The translations under genes were made by a program, and so were the position numbers. Below, one piece after another: positions 8,147 to 16,659 of a stretch of DNA of 64,000 nucleotides; position 1 is the first letter of the stretch; each line of letters opens with the position of its first letter. Origin of the DNA: a virus; the IMG/VR virus record IMGVR_UViG_3300001041_000009, positions 54,480-118,479 of that record. One strand, 5' to 3'. The notes under the pieces are model-generated. The model ran no database searches. It saw only the letters and a list, made by a program, of their open reading frames with translations, and was not told where the DNA came from.

Positions 8147-10084
8147 TTATGCAAGCATAATTGTTTTGAATAATTTCTTAATTCCTAATATTGAATCATG
8201 TGATATATTTATTACTAATGAGCCATAACCTCCATCCTCATAGAATTTAGTAAAATCAAATTTAGGATCAACTTTCTGTATTTCTTTCAAATATGTTTTA
8301 AAATCATTGATTGCAAAAGTACGAGCTTTTTCTGCATCTATACGTTGATCATCAGTGATTCTTGTTTTTTTATTGTAAATTACATCACGTTCAATAATAC
8401 TAATTAGAGCGAATAAGAATGCTAAGTTCTTTTTAGCAGCATCATAGTTTTTAGTTTTTAGATTAACTAATAATAATCGATGATTATCTGCGTACTCATC
8501 CATATATGATTTCTTCGGTTTCATTTCATATCTAATATTACCTTCTTTATCGATGTCTAACCCTTCAGTTAATATATTACTTAATAACAGAGTATTCTCC
8601 TTTTCATTCATCAGAATATTTATTTTACTTATAGTCATAGGAGTTAATTTACTGGGATCAGTAGTTGTAAAGTTATTCTCAACATTCAGATTCTTACAAT
8701 CATATAATTTGATCATTATAACCTCTCCTGCAATATTAGTTTTACCTAGTATATACAATTTATCTTTATTGATACCAAAATATATATCACTACCATATTT
8801 ATCATGGGTCATATATATATTATCAAGTAAATTTCTTAGGCCTGTAAAGGTTAATAAATCTTTACTATCAAGATACAAACTATAATCTTTATTGTAATAT
8901 TTAATGTTTCTACTAAGTATCATTTCTGGTAAATATTCAATTATATTGAATATATCAATATTATCTCTAGGTACATCTTTTAATAGAAATGTTTTATCGT
9001 CATTAAACTGATCTCTAACACAACTTATTTGGTTGGTCATCATTATAATATTTATTTGATTTTTAAGTTGATCTTTCAGATTGTTTAAATAATTCTTAGT
9101 ATTAAGTAGATTCATATCGGAGGATTTAAGAACAGAATCCATTATCTCTTTTGGAAAACTTAATATCGATAACATAGAAGACTCCTTATCTTTAATAGAA
9201 CTGAGGAAATCATTTAGATGATCTTCCATAGATTTAAGAGTATCGAATGAAATAATTTCTTCACTATTTATACTTAACTCACGCCGATGAATGTAGCAAT
9301 CAAAGAGAACTTCTTGAACTTTTCTTTCAATATGAAATATGTTACAGCTAAAATGATCTATTAAGTTTTGCAATATACTAATCTGCGCTTTAATATTTTT
9401 ATCAGTTCCTGATATTTTAGCATACATAGTATAACAGATATCTGATATAATATTGTAGAATATCTCATTATCCTCCTGAGTACTTGGACCTACAATAAAA
9501 TGTCCATATAGAAAAACCGTTGTATATTGATTCTGCATTATCATATTTAATAAACGTAGAGGATTCATCATATGTAAACCAGATTCAATATCATTTTTGC
9601 ATGAAGTGACTAATTGTGGAATAATATTTTCTTGTAAGCTTTTTTCAAAATCCAATAATTCTCCTCCACTAGTCATCATTTTAGATTGTATATCATCTAA
9701 TATTTCAGAAACTTTAGTATTGATATTACCATATTCAGGAATATCAACTAATCCCTCTAAAGCAAGATGATTAGTTGATCCCAAAGATTCAGTAATTATA
9801 TGCTTATCTGCATATTTATAGAATGGATTATCATGATTAATCTTTATTTTCATATTTAGAAGTTTAGCCCTTTTATTGATATTGATAGCTAAAACCTTCT
9901 TTTGAAAAGCTGGACAGAACTTAAAAAACTGAATAGCTTTTCTGATATGATCTTCATCATTTAATGGATATTTTCGTTGCACTGGTAAACCGAAACTATC
10001 TTCAGGTAATTCTCTTCTATCTTTAGCTGATAACAGATTCTCATTAATTCCCATGAAGTTATAAATCTTTTGTTTATCCATCAT
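8147..10084 (-). CDS. Large helical protein with a DUF6582-like N-terminal motif
   Basis: 645 residues. Residues about 20-55 contain the phrase DSFGLPVQRKYPLNDEDHIR followed by KAIQFFKFCP, the motif that phage prohead and structural proteins share in DUF6582-type segments. The remainder is mainly charged alpha-helix with no catalytic signature. It is a single large gene between two terminators. A virion or capsid-assembly role is inferred from the motif only. Confidence 0.55.
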   Translation of the reverse strand: MMDKQKIYNFMGINENLLSAKDRRELPEDSFGLPVQRKYPLNDEDHIRKAIQFFKFCPAFQKKVLAININKRAKLLNMKIKINHDNPFYKYADKHIITESLGSTNHLALEGLVDIPEYGNINTKVSEILDDIQSKMMTSGGELLDFEKSLQENIIPQLVTSCKNDIESGLHMMNPLRLLNMIMQNQYTTVFLYGHFIVGPSTQEDNEIFYNIISDICYTMYAKISGTDKNIKAQISILQNLIDHFSCNIFHIERKVQEVLFDCYIHRRELSINSEEIISFDTLKSMEDHLNDFLSSIKDKESSMLSILSFPKEIMDSVLKSSDMNLLNTKNYLNNLKDQLKNQINIIMMTNQISCVRDQFNDDKTFLLKDVPRDNIDIFNIIEYLPEMILSRNIKYYNKDYSLYLDSKDLLTFTGLRNLLDNIYMTHDKYGSDIYFGINKDKLYILGKTNIAGEVIMIKLYDCKNLNVENNFTTTDPSKLTPMTISKINILMNEKENTLLLSNILTEGLDIDKEGNIRYEMKPKKSYMDEYADNHRLLLVNLKTKNYDAAKKNLAFLFALISIIERDVIYNKKTRITDDQRIDAEKARTFAINDFKTYLKEIQKVDPKFDFTKFYEDGGYGSLVINISHDSILGIKKLFKTIMLA

Positions 10085-10163
10085 ATAACAACCCCTATCA
10101 TATATTTATTTTAATACATTGTTCGATAACATGCTTTTAATAGATTTTGTATGATCCCGTAAA

Positions 10164-10584
10164 TTAACTTTTACAAAATCGTATCCAACCAAGTTTGGGT
10201 AAACGTATTGTATTATCTTTTATAAGAATACTTCTATTCTTATTAGCATTAGTTCGATAACTTTGTTTTGGCCTCTTCTTACTCTTAAATTTTGGAAAAT
10301 TTGTTTTCTCTTTAAAGAATTTTTGATAAGCATTATCTAAATCTCTTATTGATTGTTGAAGGGACACAGAGTCAGCTTCTTTCAACCATGGATTAATTTT
10401 CTTTAATGCTGTTAATTCTTTACTACACATATTATAAGTAAAAGTGGTTTTATTAATCTCATAATATTCAATTTTTAAATTAAGAAAATAATTATATACG
10501 AATCGAGTACACCCCATTATTTTATCAATAATATTACTTTGTTTCATTATTAGGATATATACGAAATTTAAATGATTTATACAT
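10164..10584 (-). pseudogene. Degenerate IS605-family tnpB fragment
   Basis: An open frame of 127 residues (from 10547) matches the N-terminal helical/HTH part of IS1341/IS605 TnpB: GCTRFVYNYFLNLK, a KELTALKK segment, FPKFKSKK. The normal N-terminus (MYKSFKFRIYPN) is present in another frame from ATG 10584 behind GGAGGTG, so a frameshift separates the two near 10545. The protein stops at GWIRFCKS, before any RuvC motif. This is a dead element of a different TnpB lineage from the IStron copies in this window. Confidence 0.8.
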
Positions 10585-10602
10585 TAATAATATTTCACCT
10601 CC

Positions 10603-10645
10603 ACTTTAATTAAGTGTTATTAATGTAATAACACTTAATTAAAGT
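10603..10645. repeat. Perfect 20-bp palindromic hairpin, possible IS left end
   Basis: The arms ACTTTAATTAAGTGTTATTA and complement are separated by only 3 nt, immediately upstream of the broken tnpB ribosome site. IS200/IS605 elements carry imperfect palindromes at their ends, so this may be the old left end. It also lies between divergent units and could act as an operator or terminator. Confidence 0.5.
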
Positions 10646-10658
10646 TACGTTTCAACTA

Positions 10659-10666
10659 TATATTAT
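10659..10666 (+). promoter_or_regulatory. Early-type promoter motif TATATTAT
   Basis: TATATTAT within a 12-bp TATATATTATAT lies 33 nt before the ATG of the first HTH/alpha-CTD-like gene. Confidence 0.45.
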
Positions 10667-10698
10667 ATGATTGGAATAAATAATTAGGAGGAGTTAAA

Positions 10699-11085
10699 AT
10701 GTCAACAAAACTTAAAAATCGTAATAAAAAAATTATCGATAGGTATAACGCCGGAGAATCTGTTATTGAGTTATGTGAAGCATTCAATCTTTCACATTGT
10801 AGGATCAATGAAATAGTTAGACAAATGACTTGGGTGAAATTAGATAAGAGTCTAGACAAAAAAGGAACTGGGCCAAATTTCTTAAAATCAACAATTCAAG
10901 ATTTAAATTTATCTACTTTAACTGTAAATAAATTATTCAGACTAGGTATATATACTATTGATGATCTTGAAAGTAAATTACCTGATATCGAGAACGATCA
11001 ATATCTAAGTAAAAATATCATTATTAATATTAAGGGTAGTTTAGAAGTATATAAGAACAATTTAGGTTTAAGAAATGTCACGTGA
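10699..11085 (+). CDS. HTH + RNA polymerase alpha-CTD-like small regulator, copy 1
   Basis: 128 residues with SD TTAGGAGGAG. Residues 5-45 look like a resolvase or sigma-type helix-turn-helix (IIDRYNAGESVIELCEAF, then INEIVRQM). Residues about 65-120 resemble the RNAP alpha C-terminal helix-hairpin-helix domain: IQDLNLSTLTVNKLFRLGIY followed by TIDDLE. The fusion suggests a DNA-binding adaptor that touches or mimics RNA polymerase. The gene directly downstream is a diverged duplicate that overlaps it by 11 nt. An early promoter motif precedes the pair. Confidence 0.65.
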   Translation: MSTKLKNRNKKIIDRYNAGESVIELCEAFNLSHCRINEIVRQMTWVKLDKSLDKKGTGPNFLKSTIQDLNLSTLTVNKLFRLGIYTIDDLESKLPDIENDQYLSKNIIINIKGSLEVYKNNLGLRNVT

Positions 11086-11461
11086 TAATTTATATGGGCG
11101 AAATTTACAAATATTTAAAAAATATAGTTTAGGTGAGTCTAAGGAAAATATTTCTGCTGAATTTAATATAACTAAAATTCAAATTGGATGTATTATTAAA
11201 CGTATGATTTCAAAAGCAAAAACATCTAAGCGATTAAACACAAATGATGATTTACATAAATTTATATCTGGTAGTATATATGAATTAGTAATATCTTCTT
11301 ATTTAATAGATAAACTAATTGCATATAATGTATTATATATTGATGATTTAGAAAATGTTTTGATGGATATGAAAGAATTCAATTATTTAAATGAAAAGAA
11401 TATTATTACATTACGAAGTGAAATTAAAAGATTTAAAAGAAAGAGGTTATTGTATGAATGA
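11075..11461 (+). CDS. HTH + RNA polymerase alpha-CTD-like small regulator, copy 2
   Basis: 128 residues, overlapping copy 1 by 11 nt. It has the same two-part plan: an HTH (IFKKYSLGESKENISAEF) and a C-terminal helix-hairpin-helix-like part (SSYLIDKLIAYNVLYIDDLE). Sequence identity to copy 1 is low, so the duplication is old. It is translationally coupled and probably a transcription factor. Target unknown. Confidence 0.6.
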   Translation: MSRDNLYGRNLQIFKKYSLGESKENISAEFNITKIQIGCIIKRMISKAKTSKRLNTNDDLHKFISGSIYELVISSYLIDKLIAYNVLYIDDLENVLMDMKEFNYLNEKNIITLRSEIKRFKRKRLLYE

Positions 11462-11636
11462 TGATTATGAGGTTTCTCCGATAGTATGTAGTTTTATGAA
11501 TAACTGGAGATTTAAAAGCTTTGCATTGGGAATACATTTATCTAGTGAAAGTTTTGGGACATATAGAGAGTATTATATATTATTATCGCTAACGTTTTGG
11601 CAAGTTGCATTAGGTGTCAGGTTACGAACTCTTTAA
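11454..11636 (+). CDS. Small hypothetical protein
   Basis: 60 residues from ATG 11454 with AAAGAGG upstream; it overlaps the end of the previous gene by 8 nt. It is aromatic-rich (NNWRFKSFALG, YREYYILLSLTFWQ) with no known motif. It is the last gene of the HTH operon. Confidence 0.5.
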   Translation: MNDDYEVSPIVCSFMNNWRFKSFALGIHLSSESFGTYREYYILLSLTFWQVALGVRLRTL

Positions 11637-11662
11637 CAGATAATCATGTTCATTTTCATCTA

Positions 11663-11670
11663 TATATTAT
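11663..11670 (+). promoter_or_regulatory. Early-type promoter motif TATATTAT
   Basis: TATATTAT lies 43 nt upstream of ATG 11714, in the same arrangement as before the HTH operon (followed by a short AT-rich spacer and a GAGGAG site). Confidence 0.45.
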
Positions 11671-11713
11671 ACGATTAGTTAGATATAAAAATAAAGAGGA
11701 GTGTGGCCCACAG

Positions 11714-12160
11714 ATGAAAATCAATTTTAAAGAATTATCCTATTACAAGAACGTAGCTAGACAATTAGGTAACAGAAATGAAATCGTAGAAACTATTCCG
11801 GTTTGTTATTCATATGAACATATTTCAAAAATCGCAGTTATGGGAATATTAGGTAGATTACAGCGTATGTTGCAAATCAAGAAGGTTCACTTCTTCATTG
11901 AGAGTAACTGGCTGAATGACATAAATGGTAAATGTGACTTCGTTATCAATGCAAATCCAGTTCAGGTGGAATCTAAATACAGTTATCAGAACCTCATAAA
12001 CTATGAAGATTGTTCCATAGAATTTGATGAGTCTGGTATAAGTAATCTAAATACCATATTAGCATATGTTGGTAAATGTTTTAAAATTGATGATCATGTT
12101 GCAAAAGACGTTAATGCCTTATGGGATAAATACATGCGGCATTATGGTATAGTTGAATAA
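11714..12160 (+). CDS. Hypothetical soluble protein
   Basis: 148 residues from ATG 11714; GAGGAG is 12 nt upstream, a long but tolerable spacing. Mixed alpha/beta with no recognised family. It has its own promoter motif upstream and a perfect terminator downstream, so it is likely a monocistronic early gene. Confidence 0.55.
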   Translation: MKINFKELSYYKNVARQLGNRNEIVETIPVCYSYEHISKIAVMGILGRLQRMLQIKKVHFFIESNWLNDINGKCDFVINANPVQVESKYSYQNLINYEDCSIEFDESGISNLNTILAYVGKCFKIDDHVAKDVNALWDKYMRHYGIVE

Positions 12161-12171
12161 ACCTTTACTTA

Positions 12172-12215
12172 AGAGAATGAATAATATGGAATTAATTCCA
12201 TATTATTCATTCTCT
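12172..12215. terminator. Bidirectional terminator
   Basis: A perfect 22-bp palindrome (AGAGAATGAATAATATGGAATT and complement) with no loop lies between convergent genes. Confidence 0.8.
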
Positions 12216-12230
12216 AATATTTATTTTTTT

Positions 12231-12290
12231 TTATAAATCGGGAGTTATTTGTCTAACAATAGCATCTACTTTTTCTTTAGTATAAATCAT
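12231..12290 (-). CDS. Possible 19-residue peptide coupled to the nuclease gene
   Basis: An ATG that overlaps the TGA of the upstream nuclease gene (TGATG) reads MIYTKEKVDAIVRQITPDL and stops. GAGGT lies 6 nt upstream. The arrangement is typical of translational coupling, but the peptide is very short and may be chance. Confidence 0.3.
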   Translation of the reverse strand: MIYTKEKVDAIVRQITPDL

Positions 12291-13093
12291 CAATTTACCT
12301 CAATCGATTCCCTGACTATAAATATAGGTTTAGATACTTCACCATCTTTGGATTCAATAAAGTTCTGTTTACTTTTCATAAGAAATTCAAAGAAAGGCTC
12401 ATAATTCTTATTGAGTATTTTAATATAACTAAATTCTTTTTGGCTCATAAGAATTTCATCTTTTAGTTTCTCCTTGACATCATCCACAGCTTTAATCTTC
12501 GGGTGGGCGTTTCTGTTACCCTCACCCGATTTTATTTCAATCTCAAGATTAAGTGATGGTATAAATACATCCGGAAAATAAAATTTCGTTTGTCCTTCAT
12601 ATTCATAATAATATTGGTGAGGACTTGGGCTCATAATATCGTTTGAATCCCACTCCATCAATATATCAAGTAACTTTAAAAAGTCTAATTCATAAGTACC
12701 AGTATATATCATTTTTGTATTATCGGTCCAAATATACTCACCTGATATACTCCTATTGGCTAACATTTTTTTTTGTTGATCTGGACTATTTAATAAATGA
12801 ATCTTACCGTATTTACCGATCATTCTTTGTTTAAATATATCTCGATATTTAATTTTACATTTACGCTCAGGCACATCACAAAACCTATTATATTTACCAG
12901 TTATCGGATTCCATCTAGTTGAGTTTTTACATATTATACAATCACCATGTTCTCTACCAGTTTTCAATGCATAATAATATTGTTGTGGTATATAATTTTT
13001 AGGTATAGATTCATTATGTTCCTCATCAATATGACTATAGACATCTTCCAATTCATTAAATTTACCATTACAGATAGGACATTTTATACTCAT
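12290..13093 (-). CDS. Zinc-finger + PD-(D/E)XK-type (homing-like) endonuclease
   Basis: 267 residues from ATG 13093 (GGATGGTGG upstream); an upstream in-frame ATG at 13120 is less likely. Residues 4-26 form a C2H2 zinc finger (CPICNGKF...HIDEEH). A second Cys cluster (CIIC...C...C) follows at about 50-75. Residues about 125-200 hold a Vsr/PD-(D/E)XK-like core: YTGTYELDFLKLLD, then YFPDVFIPSLNLEIEIKSG, with the D and ExK pair. This is the pattern of free-standing phage homing endonucleases. It likely cuts an intron-less or gene-less allele of a related phage; the target is unknown. Confidence 0.65.
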   Translation of the reverse strand: MSIKCPICNGKFNELEDVYSHIDEEHNESIPKNYIPQQYYYALKTGREHGDCIICKNSTRWNPITGKYNRFCDVPERKCKIKYRDIFKQRMIGKYGKIHLLNSPDQQKKMLANRSISGEYIWTDNTKMIYTGTYELDFLKLLDILMEWDSNDIMSPSPHQYYYEYEGQTKFYFPDVFIPSLNLEIEIKSGEGNRNAHPKIKAVDDVKEKLKDEILMSQKEFSYIKILNKNYEPFFEFLMKSKQNFIESKDGEVSKPIFIVRESIEVN

Positions 13094-13175
13094 TAAAAAT
13101 CCACCATCCTTAGATTTCATATTAAGTATTTGTTTTCTACATTTATGGGAATCGTATACTCAATGTATTTAACTA

Positions 13176-13183
13176 TATATTAT
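13176..13183 (+). promoter_or_regulatory. Early-type promoter motif TATATTAT
   Basis: TATATTAT 32 nt upstream of ATG 13215, followed by an AGAAAGAGG ribosome site. Confidence 0.45.
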
Positions 13184-13214
13184 ACTCATAGATTAATAGA
13201 AAGAGGTAGTTAAA

Positions 13215-13925
13215 ATGACTAAAAAAGAATTCTTTAAACGGAGAACTTCCCTACAATGTCTACAAATATTCTTTAATGCTTTTGTATCAATGTCTATAGC
13301 TAAATTAATATTCGATAATATCATAACAGGCCTTATTCTATTTCAATTAATTCAAATGTCTTCACAAGGAGTATCTTTAATATGGACAACATATTTAACC
13401 AATAGTCGAACCCGTTCTCTTGAATGGCAGAAAAGAATTCTTCCATATTATACTAAAATGAAATATTGTTTAGTTGTACTTAATCTAATATACCTGTCAA
13501 TCGTATTAACAACTGGGTTTAAATATTTATTTTTAATGATGTTCATCTTTATGTTTCTCAATCCACTTATGGGTTTAATAAATGGTATTGAATCTAGAGT
13601 AGAAACCATAATAATGGATGCTAAGCATGTTGAAGATGTTACTTACTTATCATCACGGAAAGGTATATTTACTACATTATCAAGTATTGCCGGAACGGGA
13701 TTTTCTTCAGGTGTATTATGGTTTACTGGTGCAACTGTATTACCATTATCAGTTTGTGTGATAATACAGCAAGGTATTAATATTATCGATGAAATTGAAA
13801 TGAGTGGATATATACATAAATATATGAAAGAATTAAATGAATACTATGATACTCAGATAAGTGAATTAGGTGGTAAGAATAAATATAATGAAGTTATTAT
13901 GAGTGATGAGATTAATATCGCATAA
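13215..13925 (+). CDS. Multi-pass membrane protein
   Basis: 236 residues. Hydrophobic segments lie at about 17-55, 85-105, 107-125 and 155-190, so four or five membrane spans are likely, with a charged cytoplasmic C-terminus. There is no transporter or holin signature that I can name. It has its own promoter motif and terminator. A host-membrane role early in infection is inferred from that isolated arrangement. Confidence 0.65.
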   Translation: MTKKEFFKRRTSLQCLQIFFNAFVSMSIAKLIFDNIITGLILFQLIQMSSQGVSLIWTTYLTNSRTRSLEWQKRILPYYTKMKYCLVVLNLIYLSIVLTTGFKYLFLMMFIFMFLNPLMGLINGIESRVETIIMDAKHVEDVTYLSSRKGIFTTLSSIAGTGFSSGVLWFTGATVLPLSVCVIIQQGINIIDEIEMSGYIHKYMKELNEYYDTQISELGGKNKYNEVIMSDEINIA

Positions 13926-13948
13926 AAATAGCTAAGGCTATTTTTTTT
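13925..13948 (+). terminator. Rho-independent terminator
   Basis: The stem AAAATAGC / GCTATTTT with a 4-nt loop, followed by T8, is placed directly at the stop codon. Confidence 0.85.
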
Positions 13949-14043
13949 GTATTAATAAGCTTAATCCTTAATTCTATCTAATTTCGAATACATATTAATA
14001 AATAATACAGTATTTGTATATGCTCAGAGGAGGTGATTTTATA

Positions 14044-14463
14044 TTGGCAGGTTTCGGATCGGAAATTGTTTTTGGTCTAGATAATTTTCAACAACAAAAA
14101 GTTTTAAGTAGTAAAGATTCTATAGTTCAGGTTTTATTAAACTTATTCTTTTTACGTCCTGGAAATATTCCAAGTTTACCATGGATTGGTATTAATATCA
14201 GATCATATCTATATAAGTTTGAAGAACAAATCGATGCCGAAGAACTAAAAGAAAAAATATATAATCAATGTAATGCTTTAGTTCCATATTTAAATCTGGG
14301 TGAAGTAAAAGCTTTTGTTGCATCTTATAATGAGAAATCTGTCTTAATCATTGTAATTCCTATAATCATTGATGGTGTTACAACTGATGTTCTTTTCGGT
14401 TTTGGTAAAAATTCTGCGGGTGAAACATTGTTTAATTATCAATTTGATAATACCGCGAATTAA
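14044..14463 (+). CDS. Baseplate wedge protein, T4 gp25-like (putative)
   Basis: 139 residues from TTG 14044; AGGAGGTGATTT precedes it, and the upstream ATG at 14014 lies before the SD. The order GFGSEIVFG, then a helix with SIVQVLLNLFFLRPGN, then a beta region with IIVIPIIIDG, fits the small GPW/gp25 fold (start of the baseplate wedge in contractile-tailed phages). It sits next to a T4 gp26-like gene, which supports a baseplate role. The match is by pattern, not by a strict motif. Confidence 0.55.
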   Translation: MAGFGSEIVFGLDNFQQQKVLSSKDSIVQVLLNLFFLRPGNIPSLPWIGINIRSYLYKFEEQIDAEELKEKIYNQCNALVPYLNLGEVKAFVASYNEKSVLIIVIPIIIDGVTTDVLFGFGKNSAGETLFNYQFDNTAN

Positions 14464-14483
14464 AATAATAAGGGGGATTTAAA

Positions 14484-16016
14484 TTGAGTGGTATGGATGA
14501 CGAAAATGTATTAAGAGATACTGGGATGGATTTAAGCCAGCTAAAAAAAACTGCAACTCAGATAACTAAACCAACTGATACTGATGAGGATCTTACAGTA
14601 TCCATTGGAAGTGATTGGGCTTCAGGTATTAAAATACACCAACCAGTAGTTGTTAATACTGATATCCCACAACTGCCTAATGATGGGGTAAGTTTATCTG
14701 ATAAAAACCAAGAATCATATGATGGTCCAGGTCTTGTTATTAACACGAATGAATTGGATCAGCAAGTGCAAAAAGCACCAGCACCTCCTGGCTTATCATA
14801 CGATGTGATGGATAGTATTGGTGAATATATGCAGGAATATGATAAAGATACAGCCGAGATTATAGCCAAAAAGGAAGAGGAAGCTAAACAGAAGAAATTA
14901 GATGATGACGAAGAGTCGGATGAAATGACACAAGATGAATTTGATCGCACTTATAATGAAGCAGTAGTTATTATTGATAAAACCGGAATGGGTAATGTAA
15001 TTAATTTCACAGATGCTGAAAGAGATAAACTTGAACGGGCTAAAAAGATCATACTTGAAGAAGTTGAAACGATAAGTCTGAAAACTATTAAGAGTAAAAA
15101 GATTAAGAAAAAAGACGGTCTTGAAACTCTTATCAAAAGACATTCTAATATACATTCAACCCCTATAGTATTATTAGCATCCGGTTATACGGCCACGATA
15201 CGAGGATGTTCAACGTATGAAGTAATGGCGTTAATGAACGATTCTCAAAATGCATTGTTAGATACTGAAAAGAAATGGTCATTGATCCATTCTAAAATAG
15301 AAGATACCAGTATTGGTAAGATGGAATACAATGATTTCCTCCACCATACTGCGGCCATTGATTATAACATATTCTTATATGGTTTACTATGTGCAACTTA
15401 TCCAGATGATGATAAAATCACATTGAAGTGTGAAAAATGTCCTACAGAATTCAGTCATCTTTATTCGGTAAAATCATTAATCCGGGCTGAGAAAATGACT
15501 GAAGCTATGAAGCACACAGTTTCCAGCACAATTGATGCATCACATTCAGTTGAAAGCGCCAAATCACATTATGCAGAAGCTCCGGTTAGTAATACGAAAA
15601 CTATTAAATTACCAGTAAGTGGTATTATAGTAGATGTGTTCGTACAGTCGGCATATGACTTTATTAATAAATCTATCAAGGAATTATCAGAAAATAAAGA
15701 GGTTAAATATAATCAAGCCTCTGTTTTATCATCTGTCGTAAATAAGATGTTTATACCCGATCCAGATAATGAAGAGGAATATTATGAGATTGAAGGGGCA
15801 TTCGAAATTGCCAAAGTGATTTATTCCCTTACTGACAATGATATTATCATCTTGACAAAACAAGGAGATTCTATCCTAGAAGGATTGAGTTTCGAATTCG
15901 GTTTAATGAATGTTCAATGTCCTAATTGTAAATATCACACTCAATCCTTACCAATGGATTTAGAAGCCATACTTTTTTACAAATATCAACAGGCAATGAG
16001 TACAAAAGTCGAATAA
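14484..16016 (+). CDS. Baseplate hub assembly protein, T4 gp26-like with zinc ribbon
   Basis: 510 residues from TTG 14484 behind AAGGGGGATTT. The first ~200 residues are acidic and low complexity. The C-terminal 280 residues resemble the T4 base plate (PF12322-type) family: YNIFLYGLLCATYPDDD, then CEKCPTEF (first CxxC) and, about 170 residues on, CPNCKYHT (second CxxC), a split zinc ribbon. In T4 the relatives gp26/gp51 guide baseplate hub assembly. The next gene lies in the -1 frame and may be reached by frameshifting or restart. Confidence 0.65.
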   Translation: MSGMDDENVLRDTGMDLSQLKKTATQITKPTDTDEDLTVSIGSDWASGIKIHQPVVVNTDIPQLPNDGVSLSDKNQESYDGPGLVINTNELDQQVQKAPAPPGLSYDVMDSIGEYMQEYDKDTAEIIAKKEEEAKQKKLDDDEESDEMTQDEFDRTYNEAVVIIDKTGMGNVINFTDAERDKLERAKKIILEEVETISLKTIKSKKIKKKDGLETLIKRHSNIHSTPIVLLASGYTATIRGCSTYEVMALMNDSQNALLDTEKKWSLIHSKIEDTSIGKMEYNDFLHHTAAIDYNIFLYGLLCATYPDDDKITLKCEKCPTEFSHLYSVKSLIRAEKMTEAMKHTVSSTIDASHSVESAKSHYAEAPVSNTKTIKLPVSGIIVDVFVQSAYDFINKSIKELSENKEVKYNQASVLSSVVNKMFIPDPDNEEEYYEIEGAFEIAKVIYSLTDNDIIILTKQGDSILEGLSFEFGLMNVQCPNCKYHTQSLPMDLEAILFYKYQQAMSTKVE

Positions 16017-16042
16017 AACAATTCTATGCCTTTCTGGATGAG

Positions 16043-16237
16043 ATGCTTGAACTTTATAAAGGGCAGCTTGATATGGATGATTTTAAATATAAATTATCGT
16101 ATCGAGAGGCCCTTATTATGAGGGAAACTAGAATAGAGCGTCTTAAACGAGAACGGGAAGAAATAGAAGAGGAACGAAAGAAAGAAGCAGAAAGGATGAA
16201 GAGTGAACAAGCCAGACAATCTATATTGCGAAAGTAA
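16043..16237 (+). CDS. Short coiled-coil protein, -1 frame continuation of the gp26-like gene
   Basis: 64 residues from ATG 16043, but no convincing SD. The same frame is open upstream past 15960, so it could be expressed as a -1 frameshift extension of the preceding gene (KQFYAFLDEM directly precedes the Met). The product ends in a very charged helix (RIERLKREREEIEEERKKEA). Tail assembly chaperones in many phages are made in this way. The mechanism here is not proven. Confidence 0.5.
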   Translation: MLELYKGQLDMDDFKYKLSYREALIMRETRIERLKREREEIEEERKKEAERMKSEQARQSILRK

Positions 16238-16284
16238 TATAGATCCCCAGCCTGTTGGTAGTAAAAAAGTAAGGGGGAGTGAGA

Positions 16285-16659
16285 ATGGAAAACGATATGA
16301 TCATTATATTCAATCAATTAACAAAGTCTGAATTGTCAGACTGTTCTCTATTTGAAAACATCTTGAATTATCATTATGAGAAATTTAAATTCTTTTATTC
16401 ATTAATAAGAAATCTATGTTTAAAAAATGTAGAGAAGATAATCTGTAATGAACAGACTGATAAACTTCTAATATATATACATTTTAAAACAAAACCATTA
16501 TTAAATAATTTCAATAAGACATTAAAAACAGAATTGGGTTCTAATACTTACATTCACGCTAAATATTTTACTCTAGATGTCATTAAGAGTTCAAACAAAA
16601 TAGATATTTCTATAATGAATAAAAATATTTCCGAGGAGCAAGAAATATATGAAGATTGA
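16285..16659 (+). CDS. Hypothetical protein upstream of beta' N-half
   Basis: 124 residues from ATG 16285, with AAGGGGGAG 5 nt upstream. No recognised family; mixed helices and short strands. Its stop lies 11 nt inside the next gene, so the two are translationally coupled. A baseplate or assembly function would fit the operon, but nothing in the sequence says so. Confidence 0.55.
   Translation: MENDMIIIFNQLTKSELSDCSLFENILNYHYEKFKFFYSLIRNLCLKNVEKIICNEQTDKLLIYIHFKTKPLLNNFNKTLKTELGSNTYIHAKYFTLDVIKSSNKIDISIMNKNISEEQEIYED

Noticed and set aside
11597-11713. Upstream extension of the gene at 11714
   Set aside because: The extension overlaps the previous gene's stop and the promoter motif. GAGGAG lies just before 11714.
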